From: Lysinibacillus sp. SGAir0095
GTDB taxonomy: Bacteria > Bacillota > Bacilli > Bacillales_A > Planococcaceae
DNA: 64,000 nt
Reading direction: 5' to 3'
Assembly (NCBI RefSeq): GCF_005491425.1
Contig: NZ_CP028083.1
Location: 2,318,001-2,382,000, forward strand
Shown: positions 53,738 through 63,877 of the stretch, piece after piece
Layout: the number at the start of each line of letters is the position of its first letter
Numbering within the stretch: the stretch's first letter is position 1
Translations under genes and position numbers: made by a program
The notes under the pieces: model-generated
The model's input: the letters and a program-made list of their open reading frames with translations, nothing else
Told to the model about the DNA's origin: nothing
The model's database searches: none

Positions 53738-54720
53738 CTTCTCTTTTTCTTGATTCCTTTAAAGGACTGCTTGATCACCAGATACTCATCCATTTCTTCA
53801 ATAAATTGATAAAGTGAAGCCATAGCAAGGAACTTCTCATGGTTTTCTGGTAAAGGCATCTTTGCAAACTCTTCTTTTACTATTTCCAGTTTGTCTCTAA
53901 ATCTCTTCGCAGTATTTCCTGAATGTACATTTTCTGCTAAATCCTCTATAAAATCTGCGACTAACTCCGCTTGTTGTACCATAACAGGCAATGTTGTAAT
54001 TTTGGGTAGAACCCCTTCAATAATTTCAAATTGTTTCTCACGCATATCGAAATAGAGATAAAATTCATTTTGTTTTCGTGTTAAATGGTTTTCAACATCT
54101 TTGAAGGCTAAAGATTTCGCTCTATTTATAAGATTTTCTGCTTCAATTATCTCTTTCCCATCCCAAGAGGTATCACCATTACGCAAATATTTTACGATTT
54201 CGGAAAAAATCGAACGGTAAATTTCTTCCAATTCTTCAATATATCGTTCAAGATCTTTCTGATAATCTCCCATATACATATTGACTGCAAGTGCTGTACC
54301 AAAGCCAATTGCCATTAAGGAAAGCTCATTTAGAAATAAATCGAGAGTAAAGTTCGCTTCAGAGTACAAATGCATAATAATTACGACACTCGATATAAAA
54401 CCTGCCGAAACATTAATTGAGACAATTGTTGGTATAAATAACAAAATCATAATTCCAAGCACAATGGGGTTATAAGCAATTTCTTCAAATAAAATATAGG
54501 CAAAACCCATTCCTATTAGACTTGCTACCAATCTTGTATATACTGCGTGTACCGATTTCCTTTTAGTAGTCTGAATACAAAGTATGGTAAGAATCGCTGC
54601 TGAGGATGCAAATTCTAAATTAAAATAACTCGCGATTGCGATAGCAATTGTGGCGCCTACTGCTGTTTTAATTGTTCGATAGCCGATTTTATACTTTTTA
54701 ATATCGACTTCCCCCTTCAA
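53710..54720 (-). CDS. aromatic acid exporter family protein (YqjA-like, FUSC/DUF939)
   Basis: 336 residues: about six N-terminal spans (YRTIKTAVGATIAIAIASYF onward, to about residue 150) and a cytoplasmic helical C-terminal domain, as in YqjA/DUF939 proteins. Its position between yqjC and brxB matches B. subtilis yqjA. The start is uncertain: TTG 54720 has no upstream site, while AGGGGGA at 54708-54716 would place a rare ATT start at 54702. A structured RNA with a terminator lies upstream on the same strand (54745-54890), so expression may be attenuated. Confidence 0.85.
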   Translation of the reverse strand: MKGEVDIKKYKIGYRTIKTAVGATIAIAIASYFNLEFASSAAILTILCIQTTKRKSVHAVYTRLVASLIGMGFAYILFEEIAYNPIVLGIMILLFIPTIVSINVSAGFISSVVIIMHLYSEANFTLDLFLNELSLMAIGFGTALAVNMYMGDYQKDLERYIEELEEIYRSIFSEIVKYLRNGDTSWDGKEIIEAENLINRAKSLAFKDVENHLTRKQNEFYLYFDMREKQFEIIEGVLPKITTLPVMVQQAELVADFIEDLAENVHSGNTAKRFRDKLEIVKEEFAKMPLPENHEKFLAMASLYQFIEEMDEYLVIKQSFKGIKKKRRKKAITEEV

Positions 54721-54744
54721 GCATTTAAACTGAAAATTAAGATA

Positions 54745-54890
54745 AAACGAAAAATTAGAAAACTAGGCTGATTGCCAAGCTTTTAAGCAATCAGCCTATG
54801 TTGCACTTAGGTGGATAAGAAAGCCAATTCTTTCTATCCATGAACATATCCCTAAAGCCTGAGCTCTTTGGAGTTATCGTTCATCTAAGT
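54745..54890 (-). ncRNA. candidate structured leader RNA (three-way junction) with terminator
   Basis: Three helices abut: P1 54805-54810/54885-54890 (ACTTAG/CTAAGT), P2 54840-54845/54879-54884 (ATGAAC/GTTCAT, with inner pairs such as CCAAAG/CTTTaGG), and P3 54813-54823/54830-54839 (GGATA-GAAAG/CTTTC-TATCC). About ten bases further on the minus strand is a 12-bp terminator stem TAGGCTGATTGC/GCAATCAGCCTA with T-rich exit. CCTA of the P1 region could pair with TAGG of the terminator stem, an arrangement typical of riboswitches. It matches no class that I know. It could instead be only the brxB 3' end. Confidence 0.5.
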
Positions 54891-54923
54891 ATCAATTCTG
54901 TTCCTTATGAAAGTGGATGTTTA

Positions 54924-55364
54924 TTACACTTCTTCACAGTATTCTTCAAAATTACCTTGAAGGTTTGTAACAACTGACATTGGGTCATGCCCTTCAATTT
55001 CATGGCGACCGATATCTGCCACAATTTTTCCGTCTTTTAATAGAACGAATGCTGGTGATGATGGAATGTGATTATCCCCAAATAGATGACGTGCAGCGGC
55101 AGTCGCTTCTTTATCTTGACCAGCAAATACCGTTACTAAGTGATCTGGGCGTTTATCATAATGAATAGCATTCGCAGCAGCTGGACGAGCAATTCCTCCT
55201 GCACAACCACAAACTGAGTTCACCATTACCAACGTTGTTCCAGTACGAGCAAATGCTTCCTCAACTTCCTCTGGTGTACGCAGTTGTTCGTAACCTGCAC
55301 TTTCAATTTCAGCGCGTGCTGTTCTTTTAATTTCTTCCATAAATAAATCGTAATCCATATTCAT
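54924..55364 (-). CDS. brxB: bacilliredoxin, BrxA/BrxB family
   Basis: 146 residues. The CGC active site (Cys52-Gly-Cys54 in NSVCGCAGG) defines bacilliredoxins, which remove bacillithiol from S-bacillithiolated proteins after oxidative stress. Other family blocks: [29 protein letters not shown] and PPSPA-like [16 protein letters not shown] 55364 follows GAGGAG. In B. subtilis brxB (yqiW) is next to yqjA, as here. BrxB rather than BrxA is chosen by position. Confidence 0.93.
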   Translation of the reverse strand: MNMDYDLFMEEIKRTARAEIESAGYEQLRTPEEVEEAFARTGTTLVMVNSVCGCAGGIARPAAANAIHYDKRPDHLVTVFAGQDKEATAAARHLFGDNHIPSSPAFVLLKDGKIVADIGRHEIEGHDPMSVVTNLQGNFEEYCEEV

Positions 55365-55430
55365 GATTTATCGCTCCTCTCAACTATTCATTTTAACATA
55401 AAGACATAAAATTGTAGATTTTCTTGCTCC

Positions 55431-56513
55431 TTAGGAAAACAGCTTTGAAACTCCTTGTGTGACAGTAATTTCTCCTCTTAGTATGGCCTCTTCAATCGAC
55501 TTTACTTCAATTTTCCGATTAGAATTTTGGAAAAAAGAGTCTATCAAAGTATCGCGTATCATTGTGTGGAACCATTCTTTTGTTTGTTCGAGTCTTCGTG
55601 ATTCCCAAACATTCGAACTTTTAATGGTTTGTTCAAATTGACAAATTATTTCCCAAACCTCCATCAGACCAGTTTTTTCATGCGAAGAGGCAGGGATAGC
55701 TCTACTCATCCATCCTGGCGTTGCTGGCTGGAGAAAATGCAGGATTTGCATGTACTCTCGAACAGTCCTCCTTGCCTTTTGAACATTATCTCCATCACTT
55801 TTATGAACTACAATTCCATCAGCGAGTTCCATTATTCCTTTTTTCATCCCTTGTAATTCATCACCCGCACCTGTCAGCACTAGTAAAAGAAAGAAATCAA
55901 CCATTCCGCGGACATAGGTCTCACTCTGCCCGACCCCAACAGTTTCAATCAGAATGACATCATATCCCGCCGCTTCGCATAGCAGCATTGTTTCTCTAGA
56001 TTTTTTATGGACACCACCTAATGTGCCGGCACTTGCAGATGGTCGTACAAAGGCACTTTTGTTACGACTCAATTCTTCCATTCGAGTTTTATCCCCCAGG
56101 ATACTTCCACCAGAAATTGTTGAACTCGGATCGATTGCTAATACTGCTACTCTTTTCCCCATATTACACAACATTGTTCCGAAGGTTTCAATAAAAGAAC
56201 TTTTCCCTGCCCCTGGAACACCCGTAATTCCTATTCGGATACTATTTCCCGTATATGGCAGAAGCTCTTGTAGAAGCTTTTGAGCCTGCTCTTTATGATC
56301 AGTATTGGAACTTTCGATAAGGGTTATAGCTTTAGAAAGAGAAGTTCGCTGACCAGATCGTACATCATCTGCCAACTTAGAGATATCAATCTCATTCTGC
56401 TTTTTTTTCTTGAATTTTTTCGGTTTAATGGTCATTCCGTCATGGCCACCGTTTACCCCAAGCCTAACGTTTAAAGCACCCACGTCTTGCTGCAAGTTCT
56501 CATTACGTTCCAT
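55431..56513 (-). CDS. meaB: methylmalonyl-CoA mutase-associated GTPase MeaB
   Basis: 360 residues. G1 loop GVPGAGKSS at 98-106, Walker B-like VLAIDPSS, ILIETVGVGQSE switch region, and VHKSD for base recognition. It is a chaperone that gates cofactor loading and protects the B12 radical mutase. An unusual ~40-residue basic N-terminal extension (KPKKFKKKKQ) precedes the family core. It overlaps the mutB stop by one base (TAATG), so the two are coupled. Confidence 0.94.
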   Translation of the reverse strand: MERNENLQQDVGALNVRLGVNGGHDGMTIKPKKFKKKKQNEIDISKLADDVRSGQRTSLSKAITLIESSNTDHKEQAQKLLQELLPYTGNSIRIGITGVPGAGKSSFIETFGTMLCNMGKRVAVLAIDPSSTISGGSILGDKTRMEELSRNKSAFVRPSASAGTLGGVHKKSRETMLLCEAAGYDVILIETVGVGQSETYVRGMVDFFLLLVLTGAGDELQGMKKGIMELADGIVVHKSDGDNVQKARRTVREYMQILHFLQPATPGWMSRAIPASSHEKTGLMEVWEIICQFEQTIKSSNVWESRRLEQTKEWFHTMIRDTLIDSFFQNSNRKIEVKSIEEAILRGEITVTQGVSKLFS

Positions 56514-58663
56514 TAATCAGACACTTCCTCGTATCCCAAACGTCTATAAATTTCTTCAATTATTTTTATAGCTGAGACGGGAATTACTGTCCCGGGACCA
56601 AAAATTGCTACTGCACCAGCATCATAAATAAATTGGTAGTCTTGAGCTGGAATTACTCCGCCAACAATGACAATAATATCTTCTCGACCTAGTTTTTCAA
56701 GCGCTTCAATTAATTCAGGTACTAATGTTTTGTGACCCGCTGCAAGGGATGAGACACCTACACAATGAACATCGTTCTCTACAGCCATTTGTGCTGCTTC
56801 TTCCGGTGTCATAAACAAAGGAGAGATATCTACATCAAAGCCAAGATCAGCATAGCCTGTTGCTACTACTTTCGCTCCACGATCATGTCCATCTTGCCCC
56901 ATCTTCGCCACCAGAATTCTAGGTCGGCGGCCCTCATTTTCTAAAAATTCATCGGTCATTAGCTTCACTTCTTTAATAAGTTCATCATCCGAAAAATTAG
57001 AAGAATAAACACCGGAAATGGAACGAATTACCGCCTTATGGCGACCTGAAACTTTTTCAATCGCATCAGATATTTCTCCAAGTGAAGCACGGGCACGGGC
57101 CGCGTCAATAGCAACTGCTAATAAGTTTTCTTCCCCTATTTTTGCTGCATCTGATAAACGTGCTAATTGTTTTTGAACTTCTGCTTCATTTCGTTCAAGT
57201 TTCAATTTTTCTAAGCGTTCAATTTGTTTTTGACGAACAATTGAATTATCGATATCTAAAATGTCGATTGGTTCTTCTTTATCTAAAAGGTATTTATTTA
57301 CCCCAACGATTGTTTCAGTTTTTGAGTCGATTTTAGCTTGGCGTTTCGCTGCAGATTCTTCGACTTTCATTTTTGGTAGGCCCGTTTCAATTGCTTTTGC
57401 CATCCCGCCCAGTTCTTCAATTTCATCAATCAATGTCCACGCTTTTTCAATAAGCTCTTCTGTCAACTTCTCAACATAATAAGAGCCGCCCCATGGATCA
57501 ATGACTTTCGTCATCCCCGTCTCTTCTTGTAGGAACAATTGTGTATTTCGAGCAATGCGAGCAGAAAAATCGGTCGGTAATGCAATGGCTTCATCAAGCG
57601 CATTTGTATGAAGTGATTGAGTATGTCCCATTGCTGCAGCATTTGCTTCTATCAATGTTCTCGTTACATTATTAAAAGGATCCTGTTCTGTTAATGACCA
57701 TCCCGATGTCTGTGAATGTGTGCGTAAAGCCAGGGATTTTGGGTTCTTCGGATTAAATGTACTCATCATCTGTGCCCAAATTCGTCGAGCAGCGCGCATT
57801 TTGGCAACTTCCATATAATAGTTCATTCCAATAGCCCAGAAAAATGAAAGTCTAGGCGCAAATGAATCAATATCGATACCCGCTTTAAGACCTGTCCGAA
57901 CATATTCTAGTCCATCAGCTAATGTATAAGCTAACTCGATGTCATTGGTAGCACCAGCTTCTTGAATATGGTATCCAGAAATTGAAATGGAATTGAATTT
58001 AGGCATAAATTTACTTGTGTACTCAAAGATATCAGCAATAATCTTCATCGACATCTCAGGTGGATAAATATACGTATTACGAACCATATATTCTTTTAAA
58101 ATATCATTCTGAATTGTACCCGCAAGTTGTTCTGGTGATACACCTTGTTCTTCTGCAGCTACGATATAAAATGCCATGATTGGTAGTACTGCACCATTCA
58201 TTGTCATAGATACGGACATTTGGTCTAACGGAATTCCATCAAATAAAATTTTCATATCTTCAATCGAATCAATGGCCACACCAGCTTTCCCTACATCCCC
58301 TTTTACCCGAGGATGGGTAGAATCATATCCACGGTGTGTAGCTAAATCAAATGCTACAGATAACCCCTTTTGCCCCATCGCTAAGTTGCGGCGATAAAAT
58401 GCATTTGATTCTTCTGCCGTTGAAAAGCCTGCATATTGTCGAACTGTCCATGGCCGAGCTACATACATAGTTGGATATGGTCCACGAGTATTTGGTGCAA
58501 TGCCTGAAACATCAGTTAAATGTTTTACATTTTGGATATCTTCCGCATTATAAAATTCATTTACTTCAATTCCTTCATTTGTCATAAATTTACCACTTGG
58601 TTTCAGGTTTTCATTCATTAAAACTTCTGTAATCTGAATTGATTCAAAATTTGGCTTACTCAT
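56513..58663 (-). CDS. mutB: methylmalonyl-CoA mutase, large (catalytic) subunit
   Basis: 716 residues. The N-terminal TIM barrel holds [18 protein letters not shown], which binds the CoA chain, and the C-terminal cobalamin domain has the DxHxxG motif DGHDRG near residue 605, whose His ligates cobalt, plus GGVIPAQDY. It interconverts (R)-methylmalonyl-CoA and succinyl-CoA. It lies downstream of mutA, overlapping by four bases (ATGA), and upstream of meaB. Insertion of this operon between brxB and bkd differs from B. subtilis. Confidence 0.96.
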   Translation of the reverse strand: MSKPNFESIQITEVLMNENLKPSGKFMTNEGIEVNEFYNAEDIQNVKHLTDVSGIAPNTRGPYPTMYVARPWTVRQYAGFSTAEESNAFYRRNLAMGQKGLSVAFDLATHRGYDSTHPRVKGDVGKAGVAIDSIEDMKILFDGIPLDQMSVSMTMNGAVLPIMAFYIVAAEEQGVSPEQLAGTIQNDILKEYMVRNTYIYPPEMSMKIIADIFEYTSKFMPKFNSISISGYHIQEAGATNDIELAYTLADGLEYVRTGLKAGIDIDSFAPRLSFFWAIGMNYYMEVAKMRAARRIWAQMMSTFNPKNPKSLALRTHSQTSGWSLTEQDPFNNVTRTLIEANAAAMGHTQSLHTNALDEAIALPTDFSARIARNTQLFLQEETGMTKVIDPWGGSYYVEKLTEELIEKAWTLIDEIEELGGMAKAIETGLPKMKVEESAAKRQAKIDSKTETIVGVNKYLLDKEEPIDILDIDNSIVRQKQIERLEKLKLERNEAEVQKQLARLSDAAKIGEENLLAVAIDAARARASLGEISDAIEKVSGRHKAVIRSISGVYSSNFSDDELIKEVKLMTDEFLENEGRRPRILVAKMGQDGHDRGAKVVATGYADLGFDVDISPLFMTPEEAAQMAVENDVHCVGVSSLAAGHKTLVPELIEALEKLGREDIIVIVGGVIPAQDYQFIYDAGAVAIFGPGTVIPVSAIKIIEEIYRRLGYEEVSD

Positions 58664-60354
58664 TGTTGTACCCCCTTCAAGCTTTCAAGTACCTCTGTCA
58701 GCTTTTCAACAATATTTTGACCCGCAAATATAAAGCCGTTTAAACCTTTTGCTTGCCATTCTTCTTGTTCTTCTTTATATTTGCCTGCTACATCCAATAG
58801 TAAGCCTTCAGGTATAGTATCCAGAAGTGCAGGGACTAGTAATTTTGCATCCTCATCTTTTGCAGCGATTACTACATAGTCATAATTGCTATTTTCCAGC
58901 CATTTTTTAGCTGCTTCCAGGTTTAGAATTTCGCCAGACTTCTCGGGAACAATCCCAGCAGTAGCCAAAAACCCTTCTACAAAATCAGCACGTGGTTTGA
59001 AGTCTTTTAATGCGCCAAATGTTAAAATGGCAATGCTCGGTTGAAGCAATTTATAGTTCGACCTTAAGTTTTCAAAAGGAATAGCTAAACGCTTTATATG
59101 AGCAAATAAAGCATTTGTTACTGTAGATACTTCATCAGAGGGATTTGCATAAATGTTCGTCCCAATAAGAGAGTGTTTTCGTGTTTTAACCGCATTAAGT
59201 CTACTTTCATATGCATCATTTAAATCGGCTTGTAATTTACCCGATTGGATATATGCATCAATCCCACCAGCCTTCTCGATAGATAAGAATAGCCCCCATG
59301 CTTTTTTTACAAATTCAGCTGTCAGTGATTCGATAAAGTAAGATCCACCTGATGCATCCAGAACATTTTCAACATAGGACTCTTCTTTCAACACAAGTGA
59401 AACATTTCTTGCAATACGAATCGATTTTTCAGTTGGATTCGTTAAGCAATCATGAGGATGTACTGTAAAGTATTCTGCACCGCCAATTAATGCTGCTAAC
59501 GCTTCATTTCCCGCACGTAATAGGTTTACATATTCATCTGCTTTTGTATAACTACGTAAAGAAACTTCTGCCAGCACAGGAATACTTGCTGCCTCCTCAA
59601 CTCCATACGCTTTTGTAAACGCTTTCCAAAGTACCTTAAATGCACGCAATTTTGCAATCTCCGAGAAGAACTGTGTATCAATGGCAAAGTTGACAAAAAA
59701 TTTGTTCGTGAAGCTTTCAAAATCCCCTTCTTGCTCCGCATATTTGGAGGCTAACGCAAGGGATAAAGCCAATTCTTGAATAGCATTTGCCCCATCATTA
59801 TGAAACGGTACGGTATTTCCAGAGACCGTTCTTAATTTATGAGATGCACGTTGTGTAATTGGTTCCTTAGCAATAATAAAGCCATTACCAGTCGGTTCTT
59901 CTAATTTATTTAAAACTTCTGAAATTGGATCATTCTCATTTTCTACATATATTTTAAATGAATTTTCAGTTAAAAATTTCGCTAATTGTGTTAAGTTTTC
60001 TTCATTCCAGGCAAAAGAAACACGGCTATCAATGGTTAAACAGTCGTTTCCTTTTTCAATACTATCTTGTAGTAATTTAAAAAACTCTGAGGAGGTTTTC
60101 CCATAAATTTGTTGTGCAACTTTAAACCCCTTTGTTGCCTTCAATGAGCGAATAGTGGAAATTTGCTTTTCTAATTGCTCGCCTAATTTGTCCACTAGCA
60201 TTTCTTGTGTATAAAGAGGTTCTAGTGTTACACCTTCTACAGTTTTAGTGAATAATGTTTCGAACGGCTTCCCCTTTAGTGCTTTTATTGCCTGTTCTTT
60301 CCACTCTTCATAACTAGCTGATGGAAATTGAATATCTTTCATTTGAATTGACAT
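58660..60354 (-). CDS. mutA: methylmalonyl-CoA mutase, small subunit
   Basis: 564 residues, shorter than the usual ~620-640. It has the mutase barrel fold ([20 protein letters not shown], in parts [12 protein letters not shown] and [11 protein letters not shown]) and a C-terminal B12-like domain without the DxHxxG histidine, so it is the non-catalytic partner of MutB. ATG 60354 has only a distant GGGGGA site (about 17 bases), so the start may be imprecise; ATG at residue 5 is an alternative. It begins the mutA-mutB-meaB operon. Confidence 0.92.
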   Translation of the reverse strand: MSIQMKDIQFPSASYEEWKEQAIKALKGKPFETLFTKTVEGVTLEPLYTQEMLVDKLGEQLEKQISTIRSLKATKGFKVAQQIYGKTSSEFFKLLQDSIEKGNDCLTIDSRVSFAWNEENLTQLAKFLTENSFKIYVENENDPISEVLNKLEEPTGNGFIIAKEPITQRASHKLRTVSGNTVPFHNDGANAIQELALSLALASKYAEQEGDFESFTNKFFVNFAIDTQFFSEIAKLRAFKVLWKAFTKAYGVEEAASIPVLAEVSLRSYTKADEYVNLLRAGNEALAALIGGAEYFTVHPHDCLTNPTEKSIRIARNVSLVLKEESYVENVLDASGGSYFIESLTAEFVKKAWGLFLSIEKAGGIDAYIQSGKLQADLNDAYESRLNAVKTRKHSLIGTNIYANPSDEVSTVTNALFAHIKRLAIPFENLRSNYKLLQPSIAILTFGALKDFKPRADFVEGFLATAGIVPEKSGEILNLEAAKKWLENSNYDYVVIAAKDEDAKLLVPALLDTIPEGLLLDVAGKYKEEQEEWQAKGLNGFIFAGQNIVEKLTEVLESLKGVQQ

Positions 60355-60526
60355 ATTCTCGCTAAAAAGCTTCCCCCTTTAACTATATCCCGCTTTGTTT
60401 GTAGGACTCTTTTAAAGTCCCTTGATGAAACTAATAATTATAGAGCTTGAACAACTCCTCTAATTCAAGTTTCATTTTATAATTTAATTCTACATTAGAA
60501 AAGCATCCCAATAAAGTAAAAAAAGT

Positions 60527-60557
60527 AAAAGAAGCCTTATATGACAAGGCTTCTTTT
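60527..60557 (-). terminator. bkd operon terminator
   Basis: AAAGAAGCCTT, loop, AAGGCTTCTTT; minus-strand exit runs into TTACTTTTTTTAC. It separates the bkd genes from mutA. Confidence 0.88.
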
Positions 60558-60561
60558 ACTT

Positions 60562-61869
60562 TCAGTAGACTGACATCGAGTCTTTATTTACATTTTCGAG
60601 AATTTCTTTCACTCGATTCAGAAATTTCCCACAAATGAGTCCATCTAATATTCTATGGTCAAGAGACAAACATAAATTTACCATATCACGAGCAGCAAAC
60701 ATGCCACCTTCCATAATGACTGGTCTTTTTACAATCGACTCTACCTGAATGATTGCAGCTTGAGGATGGTTTATAATCCCCATAGACTGGACAGAGCCAA
60801 ATGAACCTGTATTGTTTACAGTAAATGTGCCACCTTGGATATGCTCTGAACGAAGTTTTCCATTTCGCACAATTGTTGATAGCTCGTGGATTTCTTTTGC
60901 GATTCCCTTAATCGATTTCTCATCGGCATGTTTAATGACAGGTACAAATAGGGCATCCTCCGTTGCTACTGCAATTGAAATATGAATATCCTTCTTTTGA
61001 ATAATTTTGTCATCAGCCCAAACAGAATTCATCATCGGAAACTCTTTCAATGCTCTTGCTACCGCTTTTATAAAGAAAGCGAAATAAGTTATATTAAAGC
61101 CTTCTTTAGCTTTAAATTCATTTTTAATGGAATCTCGGTAACTCACTAGATCGGTAACATCTACTTCCATCATCATCCATGCATGTGGGACCTCTTGAGA
61201 GCTACGGACCATATTTTTCGCAATTGCGCGGCGTATAGACGAAACAGGGATTTCAATATCACCAGCTCCAACAGCACTTTGAACAGAAACATCTCTAACC
61301 TTTGCCTCTGTTTTTACCTCTTCAACTTGAGGTACAGTTTCAACAACCGAAGTATCTTTTTGCGGCATTTGCCCATTTTCTATGAGTTTTTGCAGGTCTT
61401 TCCTTGTAATGCGACATTCTAAGCCAGTGCCTTCAACTAACTCTAAATCGATATTATGTTCCTGTGCTAATCGTAAAACGGCAGGTGAATAGCGTTTTTT
61501 ATTAGATGAATCAGATGCAGTCTCCTTTATCTCATTCTCTTCTTTTTGTTTAGGTATATTTGCGTTTAAAATAGCTGAGCTAACGTTAGACTCCTCAGGC
61601 TGGGCAGTTGCTTGCTCAGTTGAACCATTAGTTACTTCAACAGAACAAATGATTGTACCAACCTGTAGTGCCTCACCTTCATTTGCAATTAGCTCTTTAA
61701 TTGTCCCTGTAAAGGAAGAAGGAATTTCCGCATTTACTTTGTCAGTTACCACTTCTGCTATTGGATCATATATGTTGACTTTGTCACCAGGTTTAACTAA
61801 CCACTTTTCGATTGTCCCCTCGGTTACACTTTCTCCCAGCTGTGGCATTAAAATATTTTCAATAGACAT
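60562..61869 (-). CDS. bkdB: branched-chain alpha-keto acid dehydrogenase E2 (acyltransferase)
   Basis: 435 residues. One lipoyl domain (VVTDKVNAEIPS with the lipoylated Lys near residue 44), a flexible linker, the E1/E3-binding domain RYSPAVLRLAQEHNIDLELV (about 131-150), and a CoA acyltransferase domain ending in LSLDHRILDG, with catalytic His/Asp near 405-409. It moves the branched acyl group to CoA and forms the core of the complex. ATG 61869 follows GGGGGA. It is the last gene of the operon, 15 bases after bkdAB. Confidence 0.95.
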   Translation of the reverse strand: MSIENILMPQLGESVTEGTIEKWLVKPGDKVNIYDPIAEVVTDKVNAEIPSSFTGTIKELIANEGEALQVGTIICSVEVTNGSTEQATAQPEESNVSSAILNANIPKQKEENEIKETASDSSNKKRYSPAVLRLAQEHNIDLELVEGTGLECRITRKDLQKLIENGQMPQKDTSVVETVPQVEEVKTEAKVRDVSVQSAVGAGDIEIPVSSIRRAIAKNMVRSSQEVPHAWMMMEVDVTDLVSYRDSIKNEFKAKEGFNITYFAFFIKAVARALKEFPMMNSVWADDKIIQKKDIHISIAVATEDALFVPVIKHADEKSIKGIAKEIHELSTIVRNGKLRSEHIQGGTFTVNNTGSFGSVQSMGIINHPQAAIIQVESIVKRPVIMEGGMFAARDMVNLCLSLDHRILDGLICGKFLNRVKEILENVNKDSMSVY

Positions 61870-61883
61870 TTAATATCCCCCTT

Positions 61884-62867
61884 TTAGAACGCAGCCAAGC
61901 TTCGCATTGCTTGTTCTATTTTTTCAGGATTGATCATGAAATATTTTTCCATTGTTGGTGCATACGGCATAGCCGGAACATCTGGTCCAGCTAGTCGTTT
62001 AATAGGTGCATCTAAATCAAATAAACAGTGTTCTGCAATAATTGCAGCTACTTCACTCATAATGCTGCCTTCTTTATTATCTTCAGTAACTAATAAAACT
62101 TTCCCAGTTTTACTTGCTGCTTCAATGATTGCTTCTTTATCTAAAGGATAAACAGTCCGCAAGTCCAATATATGCGCCTCGATCCCATCATCTGCGAGTC
62201 GTTCTGCTGCTTGAATGGCAAAGTTTACTGCTAAACCATAGGTAATAACCGTGATATCCTCACCTTCACGTTTTACATCAGCTTTTCCAATAGGTACTAC
62301 ATAATCATCAGACGGTACTTCTCCTTTTATTAAACGGTAGGCACGTTTATGCTCGAAGAATAATACTGGGTCTTCGTCTCGTATTGCCGCCTTTAACAAA
62401 CCTTTTGCATCGTAAGGATTAGAAGGAATGACAATTTTCAGTCCAGGAGTACCAGCAAACAATGCTTCCACGGACTGAGAGTGATACAGTGCGCCATGTA
62501 TTCCCCCACCAAATGGTGCTCGAACAACGAGAGGGCAATTCCAATCATTATTTGATCTATAGCGAATTTTTGCCGCCTCTGAGACAATCTGATTCACAGC
62601 AGGCATAATGAAGTCAGCAAATTGCATCTCGGCAATTGGACGCATTCCCACCATTGCTGCACCTATTGCAACACCTGCAATTGCACTTTCTGCTAATGGA
62701 GTATCGAGTACACGATATTCCCCAAACTTATCATACAGTCCAGCAGTCGCTTTAAATACGCCACCTTTGAGGCCAACATCTTCACCTAAAATAAAGACAC
62801 GCTCATCTCTTTCCATTTCTTCCTTCATTGCCATTTGAATAGCTTCAATATATGAAATCACAGCCAT
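61884..62867 (-). CDS. bkdAB: branched-chain alpha-keto acid dehydrogenase E1 beta
   Basis: 327 residues of the transketolase-like family: GEDVGLKGGVFKAT near residue 28, MQFADFIMPAVNQIVSEAAK (about 81-100) and VVRAPFGGGIHGALYHSQS near 120. With E1 alpha it decarboxylates branched keto acids using thiamine diphosphate. Its ATG overlaps the bkdAA stop by one base (TAATG). Confidence 0.95.
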   Translation of the reverse strand: MAVISYIEAIQMAMKEEMERDERVFILGEDVGLKGGVFKATAGLYDKFGEYRVLDTPLAESAIAGVAIGAAMVGMRPIAEMQFADFIMPAVNQIVSEAAKIRYRSNNDWNCPLVVRAPFGGGIHGALYHSQSVEALFAGTPGLKIVIPSNPYDAKGLLKAAIRDEDPVLFFEHKRAYRLIKGEVPSDDYVVPIGKADVKREGEDITVITYGLAVNFAIQAAERLADDGIEAHILDLRTVYPLDKEAIIEAASKTGKVLLVTEDNKEGSIMSEVAAIIAEHCLFDLDAPIKRLAGPDVPAMPYAPTMEKYFMINPEKIEQAMRSLAAF

Positions 62868-63877
62868 TAGCTCTCTTCTCCTTCCTCGTACACATATTTC
62901 AGTGCATCCTCTGGAGCTGCATACGGAGCATTTTCCGCATAATTTGTAGCTTCATTGACAATCGTCATCACTTTCTCGTTGAGTTTTGTAAGATCGTCCT
63001 CTGTTGCTACCTTCGATTCAATTAGATAGTTTTCAAACAATTTAATCGGATCATTTGCCTTACCTTCTGCAATATCCTCAGCCGTACGATATTGACGATC
63101 ATCATCATCTGATGAATGCGCTGTCAATCGATACGTGACTGTTTCAATCAAGCTTGGTCCTTCACCACGTCTTGCTCGATCTGCCGCCTCTTTTACAACC
63201 TTGTATACTTCTAATGGATTCTTGCCGTCTACTGTTACCCCGGGCATTCCATATCCGATTGCTCGATCAGAAACCTTTGCACAGCCTAATTGCTTTTCAA
63301 TTGGAACAGATATCGCATATTGATTGTTTTCTACCATAATAATAACTGGCAGTTTATGAACTCCCGCAAAATTAGCCCCTTCATGAAAGTCTCCTTGATT
63401 TGTTGAGCCTTCCCCGAGAGTGACAAATGCTAAGTAATCCTGATCTCTCATTTTACCTGCTAGTGCTACACCAACAGCATGGGGAATTTGTGTCGCTACA
63501 GGTGATGAACCTGTTAAAATGCGATTTTTCTTTTGTCCAAAGTGACCAGGCATCTGGCGTCCACCCGAGTTTGGATCATCCGCCTTTGCAAACGCAGAAA
63601 GCATTAAATCCTTTGGTGTCATGCCAAAGTGTAAAACTACTCCCATATCGCGATAATATGGAGCTATATAATCCTTCGAATGATCAAGAGCAAATGCCGC
63701 TCCTACTTGTGCTGCTTCTTGTCCTTGACAAGAAATAACAAATGGAATTTTACCAGCACGATTTAGCAACCACATTCTCTCATCTAGTCTTCTTGCCGTT
63801 AACATCGTTTCATACATTTGTAGTACCTGTTCATCAGAAAGTCCTAATTGCTGATGTTGAACCTTTTCTACTCCCAT
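62867..63877 (-). CDS. bkdAA: branched-chain alpha-keto acid dehydrogenase E1 alpha
   Basis: 336 residues. The thiamine diphosphate motif GEGSTNQGDFHEGANFAG (about 160-177) with VENNQYAIS after it, and YRLTAHSSDDDD phosphorylation-loop region near 265. ATG 63877 is chosen because AAAGGGG lies 9 bases upstream; ATG 63886 is too close. First bkd gene in the window; lpdV, buk, bcd and ptb, which precede it in B. subtilis, would lie further right. Confidence 0.95.
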   Translation of the reverse strand: MGVEKVQHQQLGLSDEQVLQMYETMLTARRLDERMWLLNRAGKIPFVISCQGQEAAQVGAAFALDHSKDYIAPYYRDMGVVLHFGMTPKDLMLSAFAKADDPNSGGRQMPGHFGQKKNRILTGSSPVATQIPHAVGVALAGKMRDQDYLAFVTLGEGSTNQGDFHEGANFAGVHKLPVIIMVENNQYAISVPIEKQLGCAKVSDRAIGYGMPGVTVDGKNPLEVYKVVKEAADRARRGEGPSLIETVTYRLTAHSSDDDDRQYRTAEDIAEGKANDPIKLFENYLIESKVATEDDLTKLNEKVMTIVNEATNYAENAPYAAPEDALKYVYEEGEES

